In this document: in pieces, positions 53,726 through 60,910 of the stretch
Layout of the letters: each line of letters begins with the position of its first letter
How positions within the stretch are numbered: position 1 is the stretch's first letter
From: Candidatus Krumholzibacteriota bacterium
Lineage (GTDB): Bacteria; Krumholzibacteriota; Krumholzibacteriia; JAJRXK01
Direction of reading: 5' to 3'
Assembly: GCA_029262065.1 (NCBI GenBank)
Contig: JAJDAC010000007.1
Location: 107,352 to 171,351 of the forward strand
Length of the DNA: 64,000 nt
Notes under the pieces: generated by a model
Told to the model about the DNA's origin: nothing
Database searches by the model: none
The model's input: only the letters and a program-made list of their open reading frames with translations
Made by a program: the position numbers and the translations under genes

Positions 53726-54207
53726 CGAACGTACTCCCATTTGAGCGGAGTCTCTCCCCGGTAGGGCATGAAGCCGTGGAACGGCCGGGGATCCTCGTCG
53801 AATACCATGGGCAGGAAGTAGCGATCGCCCTCCCACATGGGCAATGAGTCCAAGGCATCGATGCGATGCCACTCGAGATTGCCCTCTTCGTTGCTCGCAT
53901 GGGGCTGCCCTTCGAACGCGTCGATCCGGAATATGAATCCCAGCCAGTCCTCGCCCTTGGGTCCGAATCCGGTCCAATTGACGGTTCCCCGCAGGGTCAT
54001 CTCCGTGCATTCGATGCCGGCCTCTTCCCGCAGCTCGCGTCGCATGCAGGTCACGACGTCTTCGTCGGGTTCCATCTTGCCGCCCAAACCGTTGTACTTG
54101 CCCAGCTGATCGTCGTCGGGGCGGGCAATGCGATGCACCAACAGCGTCGAGCTTCGATCGGGTGAGAGTATGTATCCCAAGGTGCCGACGATGGGCGTGT
54201 AGGGCAT
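53722..54207 (-). CDS. NUDIX hydrolase, MutT/8-oxo-dGTP diphosphatase-like
   Basis: A 161-residue protein with NUDIX box GGKMEPDEDVVTCMRRELRE followed by EAGI (about 42-65). The lead-in KYNGLGGKMEP resembles the MTH1-like purine nucleotide group (W/YNGxGGKxExGE). SLPMWEGDRYFLPMVF is also MTH1-like, so oxidised purine triphosphates are plausible substrates. It starts 3 bp after the stop of the START-like gene on the same strand, and its 3' end overlaps the MFS gene by 4 bp. Confidence 0.85.
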   Translation of the reverse strand: MPYTPIVGTLGYILSPDRSSTLLVHRIARPDDDQLGKYNGLGGKMEPDEDVVTCMRRELREEAGIECTEMTLRGTVNWTGFGPKGEDWLGFIFRIDAFEGQPHASNEEGNLEWHRIDALDSLPMWEGDRYFLPMVFDEDPRPFHGFMPYRGETPLKWEYVR

Positions 54208-54210
54208 GAG

Positions 54211-55086
54211 CTAGCGTGCCAGCGGTTGAATAGGCTGACCCAAGCCATCGTGCAACACGTAGTGGTTCGCATCGTAGTGGTGCGGAATGGTCGCCGAGTG
54301 GTCGGCGACCTTGCGCAACAGACCGTCCAGCTGCGCCATGGCGAACGTCGCGATCCAGCTGTCGGGAATGTAGCCCCCCACATCCGACGTAACGTGGTAC
54401 GCCATGAGCGTCCGGTTCTCATCGATGGTAGCCAAGACCCAACCCCCGTAGTTCACCGGAACGTAGATGGCGTCTTCGTGATCCTTGAGCTTCAGTCCGG
54501 GCACCTTGCCCGACTCGACCACTTCGCGCGCCGCTTTCTCGCCGCCGTCGGCAAGATCCCAACCCTGCTCCCAGATGAAACCGTCCGAAGCCTCGGCGAC
54601 TTTCAAGCCCTTGAACGTGTCGATCACCCATTCGCGATCGGTAATGGGCCAAGGCAGATTCACGTGCATGAACCACTTGCCACCGGCACCACCGTGCCCG
54701 CTGATCTTGTAGTCCAGGAGCATGTCGTTGCCCTCGGTCAGATGATTGTCGAGGGCAGCCAGCCACACGTTCAAACGCGGCTGATCCACGAGAAAATATC
54801 CGGTCACCCGATGATTGGTCTCGGAATCCTCGCCGCCGCCTCCCCCACGCCCCTGACGGCGCCGGATCTTTACGACCTCGCCTTTCATGAGATCTTCGAA
54901 ATGCTTGGTCGAGAGATGGGGTAGCGGATCCCGAGCGTGCACGTTGTAGAAATCGATGACGTTGGTCACGTATGACGGAAGGTCGATCTCATCCTGCGCC
55001 CGGACCGTGGCCGGGTACGCGGCCACGAGGGCGAAGAGAACGAAGAGCGGCGGGGCTATCGATCGGAGCACGGAAGGCTTCCTCAT
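54211..55086 (-). CDS. Secreted START/SRPBCC-like protein
   Basis: A 291-residue exported protein with signal peptide (LFVLFALVAAYPATVRA, cleavage about 30). The mature part resembles START-domain lipid-binding proteins of bacteria: NLPWPITDREWVIDTFKGLK is the usual central strand pair, and TSDVGGYIPDSWIATFAMAQ matches the C-terminal helix opening. A Gly-rich basic insert (RRRQGRGGGGGEDSE) lies near 78-92. A hydrophobic ligand is likely; identity unknown. TATTCT lies 5 nt before ATG 55086. First gene of a pair with the NUDIX enzyme. Confidence 0.72.
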   Translation of the reverse strand: MRKPSVLRSIAPPLFVLFALVAAYPATVRAQDEIDLPSYVTNVIDFYNVHARDPLPHLSTKHFEDLMKGEVVKIRRRQGRGGGGGEDSETNHRVTGYFLVDQPRLNVWLAALDNHLTEGNDMLLDYKISGHGGAGGKWFMHVNLPWPITDREWVIDTFKGLKVAEASDGFIWEQGWDLADGGEKAAREVVESGKVPGLKLKDHEDAIYVPVNYGGWVLATIDENRTLMAYHVTSDVGGYIPDSWIATFAMAQLDGLLRKVADHSATIPHHYDANHYVLHDGLGQPIQPLAR

Positions 55087-55097
55087 GATGGAGAATA
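55084..55097 (-). promoter_or_regulatory. -10 box five bases before ATG
   Basis: TATTCT (55097-55092) is followed by 5 nt and ATG 55086. It is a weaker member of the leaderless-type set seen elsewhere in the window. Confidence 0.35.
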
Positions 55098-55172
55098 AGG
55101 GGGTTCCGCGGGCGGCAGTTTAGCGGGTGGCGGCGAGGTCTTCCACCTGAGAACTCCCAAGCCCCGCCACAA

Positions 55173-55221
55173 GTTCCAAAACCGTTGGAACCATGCGGGA
55201 TCGGCCTGCGTCGACTAGAAT
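55173..55221 (+). promoter_or_regulatory. Dyad and -10 box upstream of djlA
   Basis: GTTCCAA (55173-55179) and TTGGAAC (55185-55191) form a perfect 7-bp dyad with a 5-nt spacer. TAGAAT at 55216-55221 could be the -10 of djlA, giving a leader of about 25 nt. The dyad would overlap the -35 area, as an operator might. Confidence 0.35.
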
Positions 55222-55251
55222 ACTGTTCATCGCAAAGCCCGTGCCGGGGGA

Positions 55252-56106
55252 ATGTATTTGGGGCTCATAGGATCTCTATTCGGCGGAGCAATTGGCTTCG
55301 CGTTGGGCGGACCGCTGGGAATGATCGCCGGCGCGGCGGTGGGCCACGGCCTGTCGAACCGCCCTCGGCGCCAGATGAACGCCCAGGAGCAGGCCCAGGC
55401 CAGCTATTTCATCAGTTTGTTCTCCATGCTGGGCAAGATGGCCAAGGCCGACGGTCGGGTCAGCAGGGAGGAGATCGAGCTGGTCGAGTCCTTCATGCAG
55501 CACGATCTGCTACTGGATACCGAGTCTCGGGAAGCGGCCATCAAGATCTTCCGGGCGTCCAAGGACTCCCCTTTGCCGTTCCACGATTTTGCCGGCCAGT
55601 TTGGGCAGGTCTTCGCGGGCGACCGTCAGATGCTCTTGTCCATGCTCGATCTGCTGGCGCGCCTTGCCGCCTGCGACGATGTACTGCATCCGCACGAGCG
55701 TCGCCTGCTGAGCGAAGCGGCCGTCATCTTTCAGCTATCACCACAGGAGTTCCGCCACGTCATCGGCGCCCACTTCGACACCAGCGACGCCGCCTGGAAC
55801 ACCGATCCGTTCACCGGCGGAATACCCTTTGACGACCCGCCGCGGCGTGGCCAGCAGCGGCGCACGGCGCCACCGCCGCGCCCAATCGGTTCGCGCCGCC
55901 CCTACGATGTCCTGGGCGTCGAGCCCACCGCGACCATGAGCGAGGTCAAGGCGGCCCACCGCAAGCTCGTGACCGAAGTGCATCCCGACAAGGCCATCGC
56001 CCGGGGTTTGCCAGAAGAACTGGTGAAGTTCGCCGAGAAACGATTCCGCGAAGTACAGGAGGCCTACGAAATGATCCAGAGTGAGCGACGGGCGCAGGAA
56101 GCCTGA
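55252..56106 (+). CDS. djlA: DjlA-type membrane J-domain co-chaperone
   Basis: A 284-residue protein with the DjlA plan. A Gly-rich membrane segment covers about 1-32 (GLIGSLFGGAIGFALGGPLG). A TerB-like domain follows at about 45-165 (FSMLGKMAKADGRVSREEIE; CDDVLHPHERRLLSEAAVIF). A low-complexity linker leads to a C-terminal J domain (about 216-284) with TEVHPDKAIARGLPEELVKF, where HPD is the DnaK-activating motif. The IARGLP insertion is typical of DjlA. GGGGGA precedes ATG 55252. The methyltransferase begins one base after the stop. Confidence 0.9.
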   Translation: MYLGLIGSLFGGAIGFALGGPLGMIAGAAVGHGLSNRPRRQMNAQEQAQASYFISLFSMLGKMAKADGRVSREEIELVESFMQHDLLLDTESREAAIKIFRASKDSPLPFHDFAGQFGQVFAGDRQMLLSMLDLLARLAACDDVLHPHERRLLSEAAVIFQLSPQEFRHVIGAHFDTSDAAWNTDPFTGGIPFDDPPRRGQQRRTAPPPRPIGSRRPYDVLGVEPTATMSEVKAAHRKLVTEVHPDKAIARGLPEELVKFAEKRFREVQEAYEMIQSERRAQEA

Positions 56107-56107
56107 C

Positions 56108-56899
56108 ATGAGCGACGAACACGATCCCCGACCCGACGATCCCTACTCCCGCGTGAACTATCGCAGCCTCATCGCGTGGCCCGCGCGCATCGAGCGCGAA
56201 TGGAAATTCCTCGAGACGGCGCTGAGCGACGTGCGGTCGGTGGTGGATCTGGGCTGCGGCCCCGGCGAACACTGTCGATTCCTGGCCGCCCACGGCATCC
56301 GCGCCGTGGGCGTGGACGCTTCGGCGGCCCAGATCGAAGCGGCGATGGAGCACACCGACGAGTTCGGCGAGCTTGGGCCCCGGTTTCTGCACGCCGACTT
56401 CACCGAGCTACCGAACCTTACCGAAGAAAAGTTCGAGGCCGCCCTTTGCCTGGGCAATGTACTGCCGTTTCTCGAAAGGGAAGATCTCAGTCGGATGCTC
56501 GATGCCGTGCATACCGCGTTGAAACCCGGTGCGCCGCTGATCGTCCAGCTACTCAACTATCGCCGTATCCTCGACGTACCGGTGCGCCACCTTCCGCTGA
56601 ACATGCGCGAGGACCCCAACGGTGAAGGCGAGATCGTCTGGCTGCGACTCATGAAGCCCGACGGGCCTTACCACGTGATCTTCCACCCCACCACGCTTCT
56701 GGTACGACCCGGTGAGGATCCTCCGGTTCGCGTGCACGCCACGCGCGAGGTGCGATTGCGCGCCTGGACGTGGCCCGAAATCGAGAAGAAACTGAACGCG
56801 GCCGGGTTCCGTGAACACGAGGTTTTCGGCAGCATGCAACGTGATGATTTCGATCCAGACCAGTCGAACGATCTGGTCTTCGTCACCCGCCGACGCTAG
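56108..56899 (+). CDS. Class I SAM-dependent methyltransferase
   Basis: A 263-residue enzyme with motif I VVDLGCGPGEHCRFLAAHG (about 48-66), motif II AVGVDASAAQIEAAMEH and motif IV-like FEAALCLGNVLPFL. The C-terminal half has a beta-rich insertion (MREDPNGEGEIVWLRLMKPD). Substrate unknown; overall it looks like small-molecule methyltransferases of the Methyltransf_25 type. AGGAAG lies before ATG 56108, the preferred start. It is coupled to djlA and overlaps the PagL-like gene by 4 bp in convergent orientation. Confidence 0.85.
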   Translation: MSDEHDPRPDDPYSRVNYRSLIAWPARIEREWKFLETALSDVRSVVDLGCGPGEHCRFLAAHGIRAVGVDASAAQIEAAMEHTDEFGELGPRFLHADFTELPNLTEEKFEAALCLGNVLPFLEREDLSRMLDAVHTALKPGAPLIVQLLNYRRILDVPVRHLPLNMREDPNGEGEIVWLRLMKPDGPYHVIFHPTTLLVRPGEDPPVRVHATREVRLRAWTWPEIEKKLNAAGFREHEVFGSMQRDDFDPDQSNDLVFVTRRR

Positions 56900-57450
56900 A
56901 AACCCACCGTCGTCTGGATCAGGTGCATGTCGAGGCCAGGGTTCACGGGGAAGATGTTGGCGTTCGACATGTGCTGCAGTCGATACCCCACCGACCACTG
57001 CCGGGTCGGTCGCCAGACGAAACCAAGATGAGTCGAGAACTGGATGCGACCGCCGAGGTCGTCGCCGCCCAATCGGTAATCGGTGAGCAGGGTGGGCGCG
57101 AACGCGCCCACGAAGTCCAACCAGGGCCAGAGAGTCATGGCGAAGCCGGGACCGGTCGACAAGAGCAGGCCCGTGTCATGACCCGCGCGCAGAAAACCAG
57201 CGCTGGTCAGGAACCTGCCACGGACCATGAACTTTCCCCAGCGTCGGGGAGCACCCAGGCGACGGACGACCACGACCTCGGCCTGGAAGAGCTCGTCGGG
57301 AATATTGCGTTGGGGGTCGTTCCGACCCACCACCAGTCCCAGACTGGTGAGCGGAAGGTCGGCCGCGGCATCCGTCGCCGCCATGGCCAGGATTCCCACG
57401 ACGAGCGCCGCCGATATGACTGATCTCACTCCCGCAACCCCAAGCTCCAT
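56896..57450 (-). CDS. Acyloxyacyl hydrolase, PagL-like lipid A 3-O-deacylase
   Basis: A 184-residue outer-membrane enzyme with signal peptide (LVVGILAMAATDAAA). The amphipathic strand pattern fits an eight-stranded barrel. The C-terminal motif GYRLQHMSNANIFPVNPGLD is diagnostic of PagL: catalytic His-Ser dyad (H-x-S) followed by N-A-N and N-P-G. The protein ends in Phe, as outer-membrane proteins often do. It would remove the 3-O-acyl chain of lipid A. This supports a lipopolysaccharide-containing outer membrane. The 115-bp gap to the STAS gene shows no clear promoter. Confidence 0.85.
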   Translation of the reverse strand: MELGVAGVRSVISAALVVGILAMAATDAAADLPLTSLGLVVGRNDPQRNIPDELFQAEVVVVRRLGAPRRWGKFMVRGRFLTSAGFLRAGHDTGLLLSTGPGFAMTLWPWLDFVGAFAPTLLTDYRLGGDDLGGRIQFSTHLGFVWRPTRQWSVGYRLQHMSNANIFPVNPGLDMHLIQTTVGF

Positions 57451-57565
57451 TGGAATCTAGAACGCATCGCCGGTTTCAACCGCGATTGCCGTGGACGATC
57501 GTGATACCATTTACAGATACCAGCCGGATCTCACGGCGCAAAGAAAAACCCGAGGTAGACTCCCA

Positions 57566-57913
57566 ATGAGCATCCCCCAACGTTCCGTGGGCGACGTGAC
57601 CGTTCTCGATCTTTCGGCCGACGTCATGACGGACATCTCGCGCGACCTGTTTGGACTGACGGTCGAAAGTCTGTTCAGCAACGGTTGCAAGGGCCTGGTT
57701 CTCAATCTGGCCTCACTTAGCTGGCTGAACAGCGGCGGCATTGGCCTTCTGGTTTCCGCCCACCGCGTCGCCGACAACTATGGAGCAAGGGTCGCCGTAG
57801 CCGGCGCCAACGCCCGCATCCTCGAGGTACTGGGAGTCATGGGAATGGAGCAGCTTCTGTCCACGTTCGCGGCCGAGAGTGAAGCCGTCGCCTCGCTCCA
57901 GGCGTCGGAATAG
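57566..57913 (+). CDS. STAS-domain anti-sigma factor antagonist-like protein
   Basis: A 115-residue single STAS domain of SpoIIAA/RsbV type. The first strands read SVGDVTVLDLSADVMT, and the phosphorylation-site segment is LSWLNSGGIGLLVSAHRV, with Asn replacing the usual Asp before Ser. VAGANARILEVLGVMGM closes the domain. Such proteins regulate sigma factors or second-messenger enzymes through phosphorylation by a partner kinase; no anti-sigma kinase gene is adjacent. The start at 57566 has GAGGTAG upstream; the longer frame from 57491 lacks family sequence. Confidence 0.85.
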   Translation: MSIPQRSVGDVTVLDLSADVMTDISRDLFGLTVESLFSNGCKGLVLNLASLSWLNSGGIGLLVSAHRVADNYGARVAVAGANARILEVLGVMGMEQLLSTFAAESEAVASLQASE

Positions 57914-57944
57914 CCCCAGCCCGCGTCGGACTAGCGCGCCCGCG

Positions 57945-58829
57945 TCAGTCGACCACGATCAGCTTTCCCCGCGAAACACGAGTCCCGGCCCGCAGCTGGT
58001 AGAAGTACGTACCCGCCGACTGACCGCGCGGGTTCCAGGAAGCCGAGTTCAGCCCGGCCGGGCGCGTGGACTGGAGGATCGTCTCCACCAGCCGTCCGCG
58101 CGTATCGAACACCCGTAGCTCTACGTCGGCGGTCGCCGGCAACCGGAACGAAAACAGCGCTTGGTTCACGACCGGGTTGGGCGACACGTCCACGGCGAAG
58201 TCCACGATGGCCGGAGCCGGAGTGGGATCGCTGCCGGCGGTGATGTCGTCGATACCCATGGACGACGCCACGACGTCACCCCTCCAACCACCAAATTGAC
58301 TGGAGTTGACCCGAAACTCAGTCACGTTCAGCAACGCGTCAGCCAGATCATCCGCCCCGAACTCCCGCGTCATTGCCGCGTCGCTGATGGGAAACGAGAG
58401 CGCCTGCCAACCCGAACCAGGCGTCAGCACAACCGCGTTGGTGGATGCGAAGCGCGAACTCCCGCCTTGCACGCCAATACGCACGTACAAGTCGGTGCTC
58501 CCCAGGTTGGCCACCATCATGGAAACCTGGGTTACACCGGCGGCTACGTAATCACCCAACCACTGCGCGCGGTTGAACACGACCTGTCGGCCCCCGGGCA
58601 CGGCGGCGAAGCCCGACGAGTTGGCTTGAAGGAAGGAATCGCCTGTTCCACCTGGACCTCCGTCGAGCACGACAAAGGGAGGGTTCGGACTCGGCGCACC
58701 TTCAGCCCAACCCAGCGGGTCCGTGGAACCCTGAAAATCGTCAGTCTGGCCGAAGGTGATGGCAAACGCGGGAGACGAACAAAGCACAGCGGTAACCGCC
58801 AACAGGCTGGCCAGTCTGACAACGATCAT
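57945..58829 (-). CDS. Secreted jelly-roll-like protein with FlgD-like tail
   Basis: A 294-residue exported protein. The signal peptide is about 1-25 (LLAVTAVLCSSPAFA). The main domain (about 27-205) opens TFGQTDDFQGSTDPLGWAEG and contains VVLDGGPGGTGDSFLQANSS, a pattern I have seen in secreted concanavalin/jelly-roll-like modules; no enzyme residues are apparent. The C-terminal FlgD-like module has VDVSPNPVVNQALFSFRLPA and AGTYFYQLRAG. GGAGG lies 4-5 nt before ATG 58829, and TATACT (58894-58889) is a plausible -10. Its C-terminal module class is shared with the products ending at 4504, 26327 and 60911. Confidence 0.78.
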   Translation of the reverse strand: MIVVRLASLLAVTAVLCSSPAFAITFGQTDDFQGSTDPLGWAEGAPSPNPPFVVLDGGPGGTGDSFLQANSSGFAAVPGGRQVVFNRAQWLGDYVAAGVTQVSMMVANLGSTDLYVRIGVQGGSSRFASTNAVVLTPGSGWQALSFPISDAAMTREFGADDLADALLNVTEFRVNSSQFGGWRGDVVASSMGIDDITAGSDPTPAPAIVDFAVDVSPNPVVNQALFSFRLPATADVELRVFDTRGRLVETILQSTRPAGLNSASWNPRGQSAGTYFYQLRAGTRVSRGKLIVVD

Positions 58830-58936
58830 GGATCCTCCGGGGGGACGCACCAAGGGTGACAAATCGAATGGAGTTGTAGCGATCCGAGAGTATACACTTC
58901 GCTCGCTGAACCCGAAACAGACGAGCTGAACCCAAC

Positions 58937-59935
58937 GTGTTCAAACGCACACTGAAAATCAGCGGTGCCACCGCGCTTCTGCTTGCGCTAGCGGCGATCG
59001 GCTACGTCGGCTGGCAACTGTGGATATCCGACAACTTCCACACCGTGGTTTCCGGCCGCGTCTTTCGCTCGGGGCAACCCTCACCGCAAACGATGGCCCG
59101 ATGGGTACAGGACCACCAGCTGGCCACGGTGGTAAACCTACGCGATGACGCCGGCCACGAATCTTTCGTCCAGGAGCGGATCGCGGTCGAGGGCGCGGGC
59201 GCGAGATTCGTCCATATCCCCATGTCCGATCGAACTCTGCCCAAGCGTTCACGCGTACTCGAGCTGATCGAATCGCTGGAGACCGCCCCCCGTCCCTTGC
59301 TATTGCATTGCCGTGCGGGGGCCGATCGTGCCGGCGTAGCCAGCGTGCTGGCCGCCATGGCGGCCGGCGAATCGTTCGCGGGCGCACGTTCGCAGTTGGG
59401 CCTGCGCTATCTGCACACCGCCACCGAGTTGGACTCGGTCGAAGGCTTGATCCTGAAGTATGAGTCGTTCGTGGCGCGCCACGGCGGCGGTACCGGCGGT
59501 TGGAACGAGTTTCGTGAGTGGGTGCAGCGCCACTACTCCCACGAGTTCTACATGCTCGACATCTCGGTCGACGAACCAATCGTGGCCACCGCGGGCGAGC
59601 TGTGCCACGTGAAGCTCACCGTGCGCAACCTCACGGACGTGCCCATTCCCCACGACGATCCGGCGCGGGTATTCCGATTCTCGGCCTATACAGGCAGCGC
59701 GGTGGATCTGGTCGTGGACAGCGAATTTGGTCCCCGCACGCCGCTATCGCAAACCATTGGGGCGGAGACGACGATCGAAGTCATCAAGGAATTCTGGCCG
59801 CCGAAGCAACCCGGCACCTATTCCGTGTCATTCGATTTGATCGAGGAGTACGTCACCTGGTTCGTGGCGCAGGGCTCGCCGGAACGGACATGGGAGATGA
59901 TCGTGCGTGCCCCCGAGGCCGAGGGCACGCACTGA
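58937..59935 (+). CDS. Membrane-anchored dual-specificity-type phosphatase with Ig-like domain
   Basis: A 332-residue protein with an N-terminal membrane anchor (ALLLALAAIGYVGWQLWI, about 13-30). A tyrosine/dual-specificity phosphatase fold (about 35-185) contains GRVFRSGQPSPQTMARWVQD, VVNLRDDAG (general-acid loop region) and the signature LLHCRAGADRAGVAS (C-x5-R, Cys about 125). From about 205 an Ig-like domain begins DISVDEPIVATAGELCHVKL. The orientation implies that the catalytic domain is periplasmic, so the substrate may be a phospho-lipid or phospho-sugar rather than a protein. The start is GTG 58937. The 3' end is 10 bp from the convergent OB-fold gene. Confidence 0.83.
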   Translation: MFKRTLKISGATALLLALAAIGYVGWQLWISDNFHTVVSGRVFRSGQPSPQTMARWVQDHQLATVVNLRDDAGHESFVQERIAVEGAGARFVHIPMSDRTLPKRSRVLELIESLETAPRPLLLHCRAGADRAGVASVLAAMAAGESFAGARSQLGLRYLHTATELDSVEGLILKYESFVARHGGGTGGWNEFREWVQRHYSHEFYMLDISVDEPIVATAGELCHVKLTVRNLTDVPIPHDDPARVFRFSAYTGSAVDLVVDSEFGPRTPLSQTIGAETTIEVIKEFWPPKQPGTYSVSFDLIEEYVTWFVAQGSPERTWEMIVRAPEAEGTH

Positions 59936-59945
59936 TCGGTTACCG

Positions 59946-60734
59946 CTAGTCTTCGTAGCGGCTCTTCACTTCGCCCCAGCTCTCGTGCTGGGTTGCGATG
60001 GGCGTGCAGTCGGTCTCGGTGAGATCGTTCACGTCACGCGGCAGCAACTGGTAGCCACCGCAAGGGTTGGCACCAAAGCCATCGAACTGACCAAGGATAC
60101 CTACGATGGTCACGTTGCCGGTCGGAACCGCCGTGCCCACGATGTCCGTGTCGTTGTCGATACGCACGGTCACGGTGCTGCCGTCCTCGGCTATGAAGTT
60201 GTTGTTCGAGCCGGAGCCAAACGTACCGCTCGGGGTCTCGAAGGTACCGCATATCGAGACCAGGCAGCTCTCGAGACCCTCAGCCGTAGGGCTCAGATCG
60301 AGCAACTCAGCACCGTCGATCGCGACGGGCGCGGGCGCAGCGCCGACACCAAGAACCGTCACCGTGGGATCCATGGTGGCGTCCGCGGGGTTGTCGATGA
60401 TTTCATCGAGGCCCGAAAAGGCGCCGACCCAACCACAAACTTCGACGAGGGTTCCGACGGGCTGGTCGTCGGCCAGGTCGATGTCGAAGATGCTGATGCA
60501 ACAACCACTGGTGGGGTCGTAGATGGCGCCGGCACCACGAGCACCGAACTGCTTCCAAGCGATGACGACACCGGTTACGCAAACTTCGGTGGCGGTGGCC
60601 GCGGCGTCCGCGACGCAGTCACCGTCAGTGTCAGCTCGGACGGTGCAAATCGGGATAGAGGGATTACCGGCCAGCGCGGCGGTCGCGCCGAAAGCAAAGG
60701 TGAGCAGGGCGAGAATCGATACCATTCTGAGCAC
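59946..60734 (-). CDS. Secreted OB-fold-like protein with W-G-x-x-K tail
   Basis: A 262-residue exported protein with signal peptide (ILALLTFAFGATAALA). Two OB-fold-like halves are visible: EVCVTGVVIAWKQFGARGAG (about 50) and GNVTIVGILGQFDGFGANPC (about 215). Strands such as TLVEVCGWVGAFSGLDEI and STVTVRIDNDTDIVGTAVP lie between. Six or more cysteines suggest disulphides. The end TQHESWGEVKSRYED matches the tail type of the 23358 and 26383 products. GTG 60734 is chosen because GGAGG lies 7 nt upstream; ATG 60725 is in frame. The 176-bp gap upstream holds no gene. Confidence 0.75.
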   Translation of the reverse strand: MLRMVSILALLTFAFGATAALAGNPSIPICTVRADTDGDCVADAAATATEVCVTGVVIAWKQFGARGAGAIYDPTSGCCISIFDIDLADDQPVGTLVEVCGWVGAFSGLDEIIDNPADATMDPTVTVLGVGAAPAPVAIDGAELLDLSPTAEGLESCLVSICGTFETPSGTFGSGSNNNFIAEDGSTVTVRIDNDTDIVGTAVPTGNVTIVGILGQFDGFGANPCGGYQLLPRDVNDLTETDCTPIATQHESWGEVKSRYED

Positions 60735-60910
60735 GAAGGAACCTCCATGGTTCACGGGAAAAAATATCAGGTCTTCAAACTGTACTCTGTAGGGCGGTGC
60801 TGGGGCAAACCCCGTTAGCTCCAATCCGGCAATTTGGCCCTTCGAGGGCTGATTTTCATGAAAATTGCGCGAGTTGTTCGCACGGCTGGGATCGCCTTCA
60901 CCCCTGATGG

